Assembly: GCA_001916065.1 (NCBI GenBank)
Contig: MNRS01000023.1
Location: 1-51,045, forward strand
Length of the DNA: 51,045 nucleotides
Direction: 5' to 3'
Origin: Clostridium sp. 28_17
GTDB lineage: Bacteria > Bacillota > Clostridia > TANB77 > CAG-508
A program made the translations under genes and the position numbers. Below are positions 34,442 to 43,876 of the stretch, in pieces (position 1 is the first letter of the stretch; every line of letters begins with the position of its first letter). Under the pieces are notes generated by a model that made no database searches, had not been told where the DNA came from, and saw nothing but the letters and a program-made list of their open reading frames with translations.

Positions 34442-35548
34442 TTATTGTCTACCTGCGTCTCTTCTAATTTTCATTTGCATTATAGTTCTATTTAATATTT
34501 CAATATTTTTTTCTTCTATTTGTGATTTTGCTTGGTCTAAAGTAATTTTGTCATCTACAAATGCTCTTGCAATTGAATTTATTAACCCTATACTTCCTTT
34601 GTCTGAACTTTGTATTGCATCTTCTATTTCAGATACACTTATTTTATCTTTTCTTATAATTCCCGCAATTATGTTATCAACAACCATAACTTCTGGAATT
34701 AAAACTAAATCTCCTGTTCTACCTGGTAACAATCTTTGTGAAACTACCAATTTTAACAGTGATGATAATAAATATTTTATACTTGCTTGATCTCTTACCT
34801 CATAGAAATTTATCATTCTGTCTATTGTTTCTGCACAAGATTTGGTATGTAATGTTCCTATAACTAAGTGTCCTGATTCTGCCATTTCTATTGCTGCTTC
34901 CATTGTTACTTTATCTCTAATTTCTCCTATTACAAGTATATCGCAGTCTTCCCTTAGTGAGTTTTTTACACCATCACTAAAAGTTAAGCTGTCTCTACCT
35001 CTACCTATTTCTTTTTGTACAATTAGAGATTTTTTTGAATGATGTCTGTATTCTACTGGGTTTTCTAATGTTAATATTTTTTTGTTTTGTGTTTCATTTA
35101 TTTCATTTATTAAGGCATTCAATGTTGTGGTTTTACCAGAGTTTGTTTTTCCTGTAACTAATATCAATCCTTGAGATTGATATGTTTCTCTTCTTATTAT
35201 ATCTGGTAATCCTAATGTTTCATAAGGTGGTAATACGCTTTTTATAATTCTTAGTGTACATAATGGAATATCATTTGAAAGAGAAATATTTACCCTTAAA
35301 CGCACATTTTTATATTCATATGATGTATCAAGTTTTCTAGTTGAATTGAATACCTCATCTTTATCTATATTACCTCTTACTAAGTAATCGTACATATCAT
35401 TCATATCGTCAACAGTTAATACATCCATTTCTTCAATAGGTACCAATTCTCTTCTAATTCTTAGTATTGGTTTATTTTCTACTATTAAGTGTATATCTGA
35501 TGCATCTTTTTCTATTGCTAAATCTAAAATTTTGTCCATATTAATCAT
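34442..35548 (-). CDS. pilT: Twitching-motility retraction ATPase PilT
   Basis: 368 residues. Hexameric ATPase that depolymerises the pilus. Walker A LVTGKTNSGKTTTLNALI, Asp box and Walker B ILVIGEIRDKVTMEAAIEMA, His box GHLVIGTLHTKS. It begins MDKILDLAIEKDASDIHLIV as PilT does. Its presence argues for a dynamic, retractable pilus and not just a secretion pseudopilus. Confidence 0.94.
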   Translation of the reverse strand: MINMDKILDLAIEKDASDIHLIVENKPILRIRRELVPIEEMDVLTVDDMNDMYDYLVRGNIDKDEVFNSTRKLDTSYEYKNVRLRVNISLSNDIPLCTLRIIKSVLPPYETLGLPDIIRRETYQSQGLILVTGKTNSGKTTTLNALINEINETQNKKILTLENPVEYRHHSKKSLIVQKEIGRGRDSLTFSDGVKNSLREDCDILVIGEIRDKVTMEAAIEMAESGHLVIGTLHTKSCAETIDRMINFYEVRDQASIKYLLSSLLKLVVSQRLLPGRTGDLVLIPEVMVVDNIIAGIIRKDKISVSEIEDAIQSSDKGSIGLINSIARAFVDDKITLDQAKSQIEEKNIEILNRTIMQMKIRRDAGRQ

Positions 35549-35570
35549 GGCAAATTCCCCTTTCTTTTGT

Positions 35571-37223
35571 TTAATATAATATTAATTGTCTATTTAATTC
35601 TTCTAAAGTTGTTTCACCTTTTAAAATTTTGTTTATTCCATCAACAACTAATGGTCTATAATTTTGTTCTAATGCTTTTTTTCTAACATCAATTGTAGAA
35701 GCGCCAGTTACAATAAGTTCCTTTATTTCTTCTGTTACGTCTAAAGTTTCGAATACACCTATTCTTCCATAATATCCTATATTATTACATTTACTACATC
35801 CTACTGCATCATATGTTTTTTTATTTGTAAAATCTATTGTTTCTCCATATTTTTCTGCTATTTTGGTCATTATATTTTTCTCTTCTTGAGTATATTCTCT
35901 TTCTTTTCTACAATTTGGACAAACTCTTCTTACCAATCTTTGTGATACTGTTGTTGCAAGTGTACTTGCTATATCATAGTCTGATACTCCCATTTTTCTT
36001 AATCTATTTATTACTTCTATTGCATCAATTGTATGTATTGTTGATAGCACATAATGTCCTGTTTGACCTGCTTGTATTGCAATTTCTGCAGTTTCCTGGT
36101 CACGAATTTCTCCTAGTAATATAATATCAGGGTCTTGTCTTAAAACTGTTCTTAATGCTCCAGAAAATGTTGATTTATTGCCAATTTCTATTTGGTTAAG
36201 TCCATCTATTCTTATTTCAACTGGGTCTTCAATTGTAGTTATATTTATTTCAGGTGAATTTAAATAGTCTACTATACTATATAATGTTGTTGTTTTACCT
36301 GCTCCAGTAGGTGCTGCAATTATTACCATACTGTTTTTCTTATTAAAACTTTTTTTAAATTGCTCTTCTGTTCCTGGATATCCAAGTTCAAATATATTTC
36401 TAATATCTACATCTTTTTTTAATAGTCTTAAAACAAATTTTTCTCCATATACATTTGGTTGTGAAGATACACGAATATTATAATCATCATACAATAATAT
36501 TCTACCATCTTGTGATTCCTGTTTTTCTTGATGCATATTTGATATTGCCTTTAGTCTTCCTATTACTTGGCTTTGTTTTTCCTTTGGTATTTTTGCTGCG
36601 GTAAACAACTCACCATCTATTCTGTATCTTACTCTTATTTCATTTACTAATGGCTCTATATGAATATCACTTGCTCTTTTTTCCATACCTGTTCTAATAA
36701 TATTGTCTATTAATTCTATCATTGTAGTTCCAGATGATGATGTAACTTTTGTGATATCATTTCCTGCATTTTCTTCTTCCATTGAAAATAAAATTTTATC
36801 TATATCATTTTCAAAAGTTAAGTATTTTTCCATAACTAAACCTTTATTTAATAATATCATTCTAACAGGATCCGTTTTTCCGTTGACTGTTTTATCAGAG
36901 AAAGCAACTTTTATTTTTCCATTTGTTACTTCAAAAGGTAAACATCTATTATTTTTGCACATATCAAAAGACAAATAATCTGTTGGCTTAACCTTCATAG
37001 TTTCTGATGTTAATAAAATTCCTTTTTCTCCTGTGATTTCTGAAATATTTTTTATTAAAATTTCATCATCACATACATTTAATATATGTAAAATATCTCC
37101 TAATTTAACATTTGGGTGTTCTCTTTGGTATTCTAATGCTTTTTCAATGTCGTTTTCTGTAACAATACCTCTTTTTACTAATTCAACACCTATTGGCATT
37201 CTTCTTTTAATTTCCATGTACAT
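35571..37223 (-). CDS. pilB: Type IV pilus assembly ATPase PilB
   Basis: 550 residues. N-terminal T2SSE_N domain (about 1-150), then the ATPase core: KRASDIHIEPLVNEIRVRYR, Walker A IIAAPTGAGKTTTLYSIV, Walker B IILLGEIRDQETAEIAIQAG, His box GHYVLSTIHTIDA. Tetracysteine zinc motif CPNC ... CSKC in the C-terminal part. It powers pilus extension. 22 bp upstream of pilT. Confidence 0.95.
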   Translation of the reverse strand: MYMEIKRRMPIGVELVKRGIVTENDIEKALEYQREHPNVKLGDILHILNVCDDEILIKNISEITGEKGILLTSETMKVKPTDYLSFDMCKNNRCLPFEVTNGKIKVAFSDKTVNGKTDPVRMILLNKGLVMEKYLTFENDIDKILFSMEEENAGNDITKVTSSSGTTMIELIDNIIRTGMEKRASDIHIEPLVNEIRVRYRIDGELFTAAKIPKEKQSQVIGRLKAISNMHQEKQESQDGRILLYDDYNIRVSSQPNVYGEKFVLRLLKKDVDIRNIFELGYPGTEEQFKKSFNKKNSMVIIAAPTGAGKTTTLYSIVDYLNSPEINITTIEDPVEIRIDGLNQIEIGNKSTFSGALRTVLRQDPDIILLGEIRDQETAEIAIQAGQTGHYVLSTIHTIDAIEVINRLRKMGVSDYDIASTLATTVSQRLVRRVCPNCRKEREYTQEEKNIMTKIAEKYGETIDFTNKKTYDAVGCSKCNNIGYYGRIGVFETLDVTEEIKELIVTGASTIDVRKKALEQNYRPLVVDGINKILKGETTLEELNRQLILY

Positions 37224-37235
37224 TCATCCTTTCTC

Positions 37236-37685
37236 CTATTTTTTTAAAGCATATGTAACTGCATTATCTCCTGTTAAATCTATGCTATTTGTTTTAAATT
37301 CAACTGTTATCGTATTTTTATTATTATCAAATGAAAATTCACAATTCTGTATGCTTTCACAAATTTTGTATTTGTTTTTATATATTGAATGGTTGTCTTC
37401 CATGTATGTATATTGATTTCCTGATGAAAAAACTATATAACTAACTTTTTCTCCTTTTTCATCTATTTGTGTTCGGCATTCTATAACTTTATTGTCTTTT
37501 GTATTGGTTTCTGTGGAAAATGCACTTGCAAATTTTGAATATTGTATTGTATCATCATTTATTGCTCTTATATCAACGTTTTTTGAAAAAAATGTTCTTA
37601 ATGTTGCTAGTGTTGCTAACATTATTAACATTCCTATAATATAGACGATTAATGATGTTAATGTTACACCTCTATTTCCTTTCAT
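37236..37685 (-). CDS. Pseudopilin (minor pilin) 2
   Basis: 149 residues. Class III leader MKGNRG|VTLTSLIVYIIG followed by a hydrophobic helix; position 5 of the mature protein is not the usual Glu. The remaining domain is beta-rich (KVSYIVFSSGNQYTYM, KYKICESIQNCEFSF), as in GspJ/PilW-like minor pilins. It probably helps form the pilus tip complex with the neighbouring pseudopilin. Confidence 0.8.
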   Translation of the reverse strand: MKGNRGVTLTSLIVYIIGMLIMLATLATLRTFFSKNVDIRAINDDTIQYSKFASAFSTETNTKDNKVIECRTQIDEKGEKVSYIVFSSGNQYTYMEDNHSIYKNKYKICESIQNCEFSFDNNKNTITVEFKTNSIDLTGDNAVTYALKK

Positions 37686-37688
37686 TCT

Positions 37689-38132
37689 CTACTCCTTTGA
37701 AATATAAGTTGAAATTTTTATACTTTCTTCATTGTTTCCTAATTTATAAAATACTTCTACTGTGATTTGTTTAGTAGTATCTGCCGTTTTTGTACCACTA
37801 TTTTCTACAAGTATATCGTCTTTTATAGAAACAACTTTATGGTATCCTGTAAATTCAGAATTATTATATATATCTTCTTCTTTTAAGGTTTCTCCTTCTT
37901 TGGATGTTCCCATCCCATTGTATTTTTCTATATAACCCGTTGCTCTTCTTGTTTCAATTTCTTGTACTGCATATGCAAGAGCTTTTGATTTACGGTCCAT
38001 TTTTTCTGTATCTAAATTTATATTTGCTATCAAATTTGCTATAATTGCTACAAACATTGTTACTATTACCAATGAAATTGCTATATCTACACCTGTTAGG
38101 CCTTTTTCGTCTTTTATTGATTTTATTGACAT
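37689..38132 (-). CDS. Pseudopilin (minor pilin) 1
   Basis: 147 residues. Leader MSIKSIKDEKG|LTGVDIAISLVIVTMFVAII with the processing Gly and an Asp in place of Glu5. The helix continues (IANLIANINLDTEKMDRKSK) into a small beta domain. GspI/PilV-like. 3 bp separate it from the next pseudopilin gene. Confidence 0.8.
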   Translation of the reverse strand: MSIKSIKDEKGLTGVDIAISLVIVTMFVAIIANLIANINLDTEKMDRKSKALAYAVQEIETRRATGYIEKYNGMGTSKEGETLKEEDIYNNSEFTGYHKVVSIKDDILVENSGTKTADTTKQITVEVFYKLGNNEESIKISTYISKE

Positions 38133-38151
38133 GCTAACTCTTTTTACTCCT

Positions 38152-38958
38152 TTATATAAATTTGTAATAAGATAATATCAATATAAAATATAAAATATTT
38201 GCAATTGATAAGTATAATCCTAATTTTATATTTTTATTGTATTGTTCTGTTGTTTTAACAGTTTTATTTTTTCTTAGTTTTTTTATTAATAGTGTTATTG
38301 CAACTAATAATAATGTTGTTACTATTGATGCAATTGTTGTATATTCTCCTGTAAATACTGCCATTACTATTATCACCATTAATATTGAGTATGTATAACT
38401 ATTTTTGGCTTTTTTCTTTAGCCTTATTGTATCTAGTATAAGTATTATTAAAAGTAATGTTAAATATATAACATATCTATATATACTAGTTTTTTCTATT
38501 ATGTATAGATATACTATATACATAATTGAAATTATTACACCATACATTAATACTGGCTTATTTATTGTTCTATATTCTTTGTCTATTCCTGCCATTAATA
38601 CTATAAATGTGAAATAAAGTGCAAAGAATGAGTATTCTATTACTTTTGCTGTTTCTATATTAAAAATGCTTAGTCCCATTAGGTATGCAACTACTACAAA
38701 AAATAGTCCTGATATTGTTTCTAATATTAAATATCTTGGTCTTATTTTTTCTTTGCAATATCTACATTTTCCACCTAAAAATATGTAACTAAATACTGGT
38801 ATTAAGTCTAATATGTTTAATTTGTGCTTACATTTTGGGCAATATGAATGTGTGTGTGTTATATCTTGTCCATTTGGTATTCTATATACTGCAAGTGTAT
38901 AAAAACTGCCAAATGTTATTCCAATCATAAATATTATAAGATAAAAGAATATTTCCAT
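38152..38958 (-). CDS. pilD: Prepilin peptidase (A24-like), degenerate second motif
   Basis: 268 residues, polytopic. The N-terminal cytoplasmic loop has two CxxC pairs (C40/C43, C65/C68; YCPKCKHKLN and CRYCKEKIRPRY) typical of PilD methylase domains. First catalytic Asp is in MAGIDKEYRTI (D126). The second motif, normally GxGDxK, reads LILDTIRLKKK around D176, so the Asp is kept but the glycines are lost. It cleaves and probably N-methylates the pilins of this locus and the pilin-lectin proteins. Confidence 0.88.
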   Translation of the reverse strand: MEIFFYLIIFMIGITFGSFYTLAVYRIPNGQDITHTHSYCPKCKHKLNILDLIPVFSYIFLGGKCRYCKEKIRPRYLILETISGLFFVVVAYLMGLSIFNIETAKVIEYSFFALYFTFIVLMAGIDKEYRTINKPVLMYGVIISIMYIVYLYIIEKTSIYRYVIYLTLLLIILILDTIRLKKKAKNSYTYSILMVIIVMAVFTGEYTTIASIVTTLLLVAITLLIKKLRKNKTVKTTEQYNKNIKLGLYLSIANILYFILILSYYKFI

Positions 38959-38991
38959 TTTTACTTCCTACTTTTCTTATTTTTTATAAAA

Positions 38992-39020
38992 GGCATATGC
39001 ATATTTATTATGCATATGCC
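38992..39020 (-). terminator. Hairpin after the pilin gene
   Basis: Perfect 12-bp arms GGCATATGCATA / TATGCATATGCC with a 5-nt loop and a TTTTATAAAA tail on the minus strand. It lies between pilin and pilD inside the operon, so it probably dampens downstream expression relative to the pilin or stabilises the pilin mRNA. Confidence 0.7.
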
Positions 39021-39046
39021 CCTATTAAATTATAAATTATTATTCA

Positions 39047-39274
39047 TTAATTTTGATTTGTTGTATTTGGTAAATACTCATTTAATACAGTTTCGTATTC
39101 AGTTAAAGTATTTTGTTCATTTTTTGCTGCTTTATTAGTTTCTTCTCCAGCTTTTGTAGCTTTTTGGAATAATCCTTGGTTTGATAATGCAGCAATTGAA
39201 ATTCCTGCTAATATTAATAGGATTATAATTGTTATTACTAATGCAACTAATGTAATACCATTTTGTTTTTTCAT
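39047..39274 (-). CDS. Type IV pilin-like protein, probably the major pilin
   Basis: 75 residues. Leader MKKQNG|ITLVALVITIIILLILAGIS, long amphipathic helix (LFQKATKAGEETNKAAKNEQ) and a very short tail (EYLPNTTNQN); there is no globular head. Leader and helix match those of the pilin-lectin protein at 8475. The short length is unusual for a type IV pilin, so pili of mainly helical subunits, or decoration by the larger lectin-type pilins, can be imagined. AGGAGGG ribosome site. Confidence 0.85.
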   Translation of the reverse strand: MKKQNGITLVALVITIIILLILAGISIAALSNQGLFQKATKAGEETNKAAKNEQNTLTEYETVLNEYLPNTTNQN

Positions 39275-39354
39275 TATAAAATTCCCTCCTTTTTCTTTTG
39301 ATATAATATATATATACTATATTTATAAAAATAAATATAATGTTAATAACTAAT

Positions 39355-39897
39355 TTATTTTGTTCCTTTATCTGGAAGATATCCAGAAGATGAACTTGAA
39401 GAATTTGATGTGTTTCCAGAAGCACTTGATGTTCCTGAACTGTTTGTACCAGAGTTAGAATTAGAACTTCCAGTTGATGAAGTATTACCTGAATTTGATG
39501 TATCTGTTGTTCCACCTGTAGTACTTTGAGTACCAGTTGATGCAAATGGATTTTTTCTTCCTGAAACATATTCATTTATTCTTTTATAATTACTTAAGTC
39601 TGTTGAATCTATTTGATATGTAACCACAACTTCAGATGTATCAACATTCTCGTCAGTTTGTAATTCTGCCTTTACTTTTTCCGGAGTAGTATATGAAACT
39701 GTTTCCGGTATTATTTTATTTGTTGGTACATATTGATAAAGTACAACCCCTAATACCAATATAATTGCTAATGTTAATAACAAAAATATAATAATTTCCT
39801 TAATAATGTTCTTTGTTTTAATCAAACTTGCTTTTGTATCTGTTTTTTGTCTTTCACTTTTTTTCTTTTCAACTTTTGTTTTTTCACTTTTTGCCAT
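39355..39897 (-). CDS. PilP-like pilus assembly protein
   Basis: 180 residues. Lys-rich cytoplasmic start, one membrane helix (EIIIFLLLTLAIILVLGVVL), then an ectodomain with GRKNPFAS, reminiscent of the DPF motif of PilP, and a long Ser/Thr/Gly-rich tail. Its position right after pilO supports a PilP-like role in the alignment subcomplex. Homology is weak. Confidence 0.6.
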   Translation of the reverse strand: MAKSEKTKVEKKKSERQKTDTKASLIKTKNIIKEIIIFLLLTLAIILVLGVVLYQYVPTNKIIPETVSYTTPEKVKAELQTDENVDTSEVVVTYQIDSTDLSNYKRINEYVSGRKNPFASTGTQSTTGGTTDTSNSGNTSSTGSSNSNSGTNSSGTSSASGNTSNSSSSSSGYLPDKGTK

Positions 39898-39924
39898 TAC
39901 ATTACCACTCCTTTCATTTTTAAT

Positions 39925-40665
39925 CTATTGTGCTTTATTAACTGAATTTGTTGTATTACCTGATACTGTATTATCAGTTGTTGTATTGTCTGTAGTATTA
40001 GTACTGTTTGTATTATCAGTTGAAGAATCTATTTTTGTTGTTCCAGACATTGAACCTGATGATGCAGATGTATTTTCAATTCCTTTTATAATTATGTTTT
40101 TACATACAAAAGTTGCTTCAACTTGTTCACCATTAGAGCCTGATGTTGCAGTCATTGAAAAATCTTCTATTTTAAATCCTAATTTAGAATCATCTTCAAG
40201 ATCTGTTATAAATTCCTCTATACCTGTATAAGTTCCTGTAGCACTAAAGTTTAAATCATAAGTATCACTTTCTCCAGAAGCACTTCTTGTAACCTTCATT
40301 TCAATTGTTACGCCTTCGCTTTTTGCATGATTTTCTATTCTAACAAAAAGGAAATCAATTGTATTATAAGTTTTGTTGGCTGCTTGTATTTCACTTTCTG
40401 TGCTAACATTTGCCAAGTCTTCATAATTTGATTTTTCAACTTCTAATTTTTTTAATGCACTGTTTAGTTCATCAACTTTTTGTTGGTAATCTGTACTTGC
40501 TAATTTTGTTGCTTTTTTTACTGTTGTATCTAAGTCATCATTTTTCTGTTTTACTTTTGATATTCCTAAAATTTCAAAATTTCCAATTTGTATTCCATTA
40601 ACAACTGTAACACCAGTAAAAACTAATATTACAACCATAATGAGTGCTATTAATATTTTTCTCAT
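39925..40665 (-). CDS. pilO: PilO-like pilus assembly protein
   Basis: 246 residues. N-terminal membrane helix (ILIALIMVVILVFTGVTVVN), coiled coil (about 45-105) and a ferredoxin-like domain (VTIEMKVTRSASGESDTYDL; GTYTGIEEFITDLEDDSKLG), the PilO layout. The tail is Asn/Thr/Ser-rich low complexity. It overlaps the end of pilMN by 4 bp (ATGA-type), so the two are translationally coupled and likely interact. Confidence 0.85.
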   Translation of the reverse strand: MRKILIALIMVVILVFTGVTVVNGIQIGNFEILGISKVKQKNDDLDTTVKKATKLASTDYQQKVDELNSALKKLEVEKSNYEDLANVSTESEIQAANKTYNTIDFLFVRIENHAKSEGVTIEMKVTRSASGESDTYDLNFSATGTYTGIEEFITDLEDDSKLGFKIEDFSMTATSGSNGEQVEATFVCKNIIIKGIENTSASSGSMSGTTKIDSSTDNTNSTNTTDNTTTDNTVSGNTTNSVNKAQ

Positions 40666-42275
40666 GGCAAATCACCTTCTATCTTTATTGTTACTAAATT
40701 ATTTTGTTTTTGCCCTGATGAAGATACAACACTTGTTAAAATCCCATTAGATTTTATACTTGCTGTTAAATATCCTAATTGAGCATAACTTGATGATTGA
40801 GCACTTATAGTAATATGTGATGATGTGTCATTTTTTATTGAAGTAATTTGAACTTCTGATGGCATTACATACATTAATCTATTTAATAGATTTGGTATTG
40901 CTTTTTGCTGTCTATTATTTTCATCAACTTGTTTACTACTCTCCTGTAAAGCACCTATTTTTTTAGTATAATCACTTGTTCTACTTTGTACACTTTGAAT
41001 ATCTTTATTTACCAATCCGATTTGTGTTGTAGTTGAAGATATTGATTCGTTTGCTTCTTGTGTTTTATCTTCTAATTGTTTATTTATTAATAAAGAAAAT
41101 CCTCCATATACTACAAGTAATATAGCAAGTGCCGCTGTACCTCTTATCATATTTTTTTCTATTTTATCTAATGGCTGGTCAAAATCCAAAGATACCATTT
41201 TAGGTGGATTTTTTCTTCCAACTTGAGATTTTTTGCTTCCAACTTCTATTGTAAAAATTTCTTTTAGTTTATCCATTGTAGAAACTTTTTTAAAGTTCAT
41301 TCCATTTATTCCAACACCAAGTCCACTTAGTGCTAATGAAATAGCTGAGTTTACTTCAATATAATCTTTTATATTTATATCTGGTGTTACTTTTATGAAT
41401 TTAGGTTTTAAAATTTCACATCTAACGCCTTCTAAGTATTCTTCAAAATATAAATCAATATTATTTATTAAAGCACCTACACCTGTTATATAAACTTTTG
41501 ATATTCTGTCTAAACTTTCATTCATTATTTTTCTAACATTTCCAACTATTTCGTATAATGTTGGCATTATATCTTCTAAATAATTTGTTTCATTATCAGT
41601 TAATTCTTTTCCTTCTGATGTGTAAATCGTGGTTTCTTTACATATTTCATATGACTTTTGGTAAGAATTTTCTTTTGCATTGATTTTTTCTAAAAAATTT
41701 CTACTTCCAATTTCCATTTTTGTTACATCATAAACATTTTGATCAATTATTGTTGTTATAGTTGTGTTTTCTTCTATATTTACTATTAGACAATTTTCTT
41801 CAAAATCTGATACATTTGATATAGTCATTGGCAATGGTACTATATTTTGTAATTTATAGTTTGTAAAATTTTGTAGAATTTTATTCAATTCCATTTTATT
41901 TTCACTAATATGTATAACCTTTAGTTTTTCTTTATCTTGAGTATTTGGAGTTATTGCATATCTTGTTTCAAAAACATTTTGATTATAGTTTTTTTCTGTA
42001 CAATATGATTCAAACTCAGTTTTTATTGCTTTTGGTAAATCCTTTTTACTTAGTAAAGCAAATACTTGAAAATAGTTATACATTTCTTCAGACAAGTTTA
42101 TGCTAATAGGTGTTTTGTAACTAAATGTTTCCTCAACGATTTGTTTTATAACTTGATCTAAATTTTCATAAAATTTAACACCAAATGCATCTATTTTTAC
42201 TTGATCACGTTCTTTAGTAACTTTTGCATATTTAATTATATTTTCCTCTATATATAATCCTAGACAAGTTGACAT
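40662..42275 (-). CDS. pilMN: PilM-PilN fusion protein
   Basis: 537 residues from the ATG at 42275, chosen because AAAGGAG precedes it (a TTG further upstream extends the frame). Residues about 1-340 are an actin-like PilM domain (STCLGLYIEENIIKYAKVTK, VYITGVGALINNIDLYFEEY). After a linker (KNPPKMVSLDFDQPLDKIEK) there is one membrane helix and a coiled coil, then a PilN-type ferredoxin domain (LLNRLMYVMPSEVQITSI). In most bacteria these are separate, PilM binding the short N-terminus of PilN. Here they are one chain. First gene of the pilus operon. Confidence 0.87.
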   Translation of the reverse strand: MSTCLGLYIEENIIKYAKVTKERDQVKIDAFGVKFYENLDQVIKQIVEETFSYKTPISINLSEEMYNYFQVFALLSKKDLPKAIKTEFESYCTEKNYNQNVFETRYAITPNTQDKEKLKVIHISENKMELNKILQNFTNYKLQNIVPLPMTISNVSDFEENCLIVNIEENTTITTIIDQNVYDVTKMEIGSRNFLEKINAKENSYQKSYEICKETTIYTSEGKELTDNETNYLEDIMPTLYEIVGNVRKIMNESLDRISKVYITGVGALINNIDLYFEEYLEGVRCEILKPKFIKVTPDINIKDYIEVNSAISLALSGLGVGINGMNFKKVSTMDKLKEIFTIEVGSKKSQVGRKNPPKMVSLDFDQPLDKIEKNMIRGTAALAILLVVYGGFSLLINKQLEDKTQEANESISSTTTQIGLVNKDIQSVQSRTSDYTKKIGALQESSKQVDENNRQQKAIPNLLNRLMYVMPSEVQITSIKNDTSSHITISAQSSSYAQLGYLTASIKSNGILTSVVSSSGQKQNNLVTIKIEGDLP

Positions 42276-42339
42276 TTCTACTCCTTTTATTTCTTTTATT
42301 TTTCTTTTTTTCAAAAAGTCACATAGTTAATTCTCTTTT

Positions 42340-42367
42340 ATTTTACCGTTTTTATGACAAAAGTCAA
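42340..42367 (-). promoter_or_regulatory. Promoter of the pilus operon
   Basis: On the minus strand TTGACT (42367-42362) and TAAAAT (42345-42340) with a 16-bp spacer, 65 bp upstream of the pilMN ATG. No other candidate as good was seen in the gap after rsmB. Confidence 0.6.
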
Positions 42368-42426
42368 TAGTTTTTTATGATTTATAATATAAATGTAATA
42401 TGTTTGTAACACACTTGTAATATTAA

Positions 42427-43722
42427 TCATTTTTTATGCATTTTACATATAAAAAAACCATCTTTTTCCATATCTGGAAATATACATATTTCAGTATTTT
42501 CAACGATTTCAAAATTTTCGTTTTTTTCTAAAAATCCTTGTATAATTTTCTCATTTTCAGCACACAAAATACTACATGTAGAATACACAATATTTCCGCC
42601 CTTTTTTAAATATTTTGAACAATTATTTAATATTTGTTTTTGAATTTTTGTTATTTCTTCAACATCTTCTTTTTTTCTTTGCCATTTTATATCTGGCTTT
42701 CTTTTTATAACACCAATACCTAAGCATGGAACATCTAATAAAATTTTATCATATTTTTCATTCAAATTTTCATCATATACTGTTGCATCTTTTACTTTTG
42801 TATCAATAATATTAATACCAAGTCTTTTTGCATTTTTCTCTACTAATTTTGTTCTATGTTCATGAATATCCCAAGCCTCAATTTTTCCATTATTTTTCAT
42901 TAGCTCCGCCATATATGTAGTTTTACCACCAGGGGCAGAGCAAGCATCTAAAACATTTTCTCCAGGTTGAGGATTTAATATTTTTGCAGTTTGTCCCGCT
43001 GATATATCTTGAATTGTAAAATATCCTTCTTTAAATTCTTGCATATTTTCAATATTTTTTACTTTTTCTAAAATCAAAAAATTATCATATTCAGTTTTAT
43101 TATAAATAATCTTTTTTTCTTCTAATACTTTTATTAATTCATTTTCTGTAGTCTTTAGCGTATTTATTCTTATTGCAATTTTAGATTTTAAATTAGAATT
43201 TTTGCATATTTCTTCTGCTTTGCATTTTCCATAATTTCCAATTAATTCTTCTACAATCCATTCTGGCATCGATGTTGTTTTAGATATTCTTTCTACATCA
43301 TTTTCTATTTTGTAAAGTTCCTCATAATCATTTTTTTCTACTTTTCTTAAAATTGCATTTACAAAATTCGAACTTGATGAGTGCCCATACCTTTTGGCTA
43401 AATTTACACTTTCATTTACTGCAGCTGATTTTGGAATTTTGTCTAAAAAAATTATTTGATATGTTCCCATTCTTAATATATTTATTATCCATGGTGATAT
43501 TTTTTTTAGTTTTATTTTTGAATATTTTTTTATAATTTCGTCTATTGTTAATTTCCAAGTTGTTACTCCATAAACTAATTCTGATATCAAACCAATGTCT
43601 TTTTCGTTTAATTTTGTTCTGTTTTGTTTTATTTCATCATTTAGTGCAATATTAGAATATGCTTGCTCTTTGTCTATTTTATATAGTGTTTTTAGTGCTA
43701 ATTCTCTTGCTTTGTCTATCAT
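42427..43722 (-). CDS. rsmB: 16S rRNA (cytosine967-C5)-methyltransferase RsmB
   Basis: 431 residues from the ATG at 43722 (AAAGGA site; the frame is open further upstream). N-terminal NusB-like RNA-binding domain (about 5-130), then the SAM methyltransferase: DACSAPGGKTTYMAELM, DVPCLGIGVIKRKPDIK with one catalytic Cys, and IVYSTCSI with the second. Standard length. Confidence 0.94.
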   Translation of the reverse strand: MIDKARELALKTLYKIDKEQAYSNIALNDEIKQNRTKLNEKDIGLISELVYGVTTWKLTIDEIIKKYSKIKLKKISPWIINILRMGTYQIIFLDKIPKSAAVNESVNLAKRYGHSSSSNFVNAILRKVEKNDYEELYKIENDVERISKTTSMPEWIVEELIGNYGKCKAEEICKNSNLKSKIAIRINTLKTTENELIKVLEEKKIIYNKTEYDNFLILEKVKNIENMQEFKEGYFTIQDISAGQTAKILNPQPGENVLDACSAPGGKTTYMAELMKNNGKIEAWDIHEHRTKLVEKNAKRLGINIIDTKVKDATVYDENLNEKYDKILLDVPCLGIGVIKRKPDIKWQRKKEDVEEITKIQKQILNNCSKYLKKGGNIVYSTCSILCAENEKIIQGFLEKNENFEIVENTEICIFPDMEKDGFFICKMHKK

Positions 43723-43876
43723 TTTTTCTATTCCTTTCTCAAATTTTATATTGTGATTATATATCTTTTTTTTAAATGAAACAAGCATTTTTAAAATTAA
43801 AATATAAAATTGTTACAATGTATATTTTTTCAAAAAACGGAAAATATATTAACAAATGATTTTTAGGAGGTCTACA

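Noticed and set aside
39135..39575. 146-aa minus-strand ORF overlapping pilP and pilin
   Set aside because: Gln/Leu/His repeats are the out-of-frame reading of the Ser/Thr/Gly-rich tail of the PilP-like gene, then the pilin leader in another frame.
43789..43876. SigG-type promoter of spoVAC
   Set aside because: Some partial matches exist, but no pair of boxes with correct spacing was convincing by eye.
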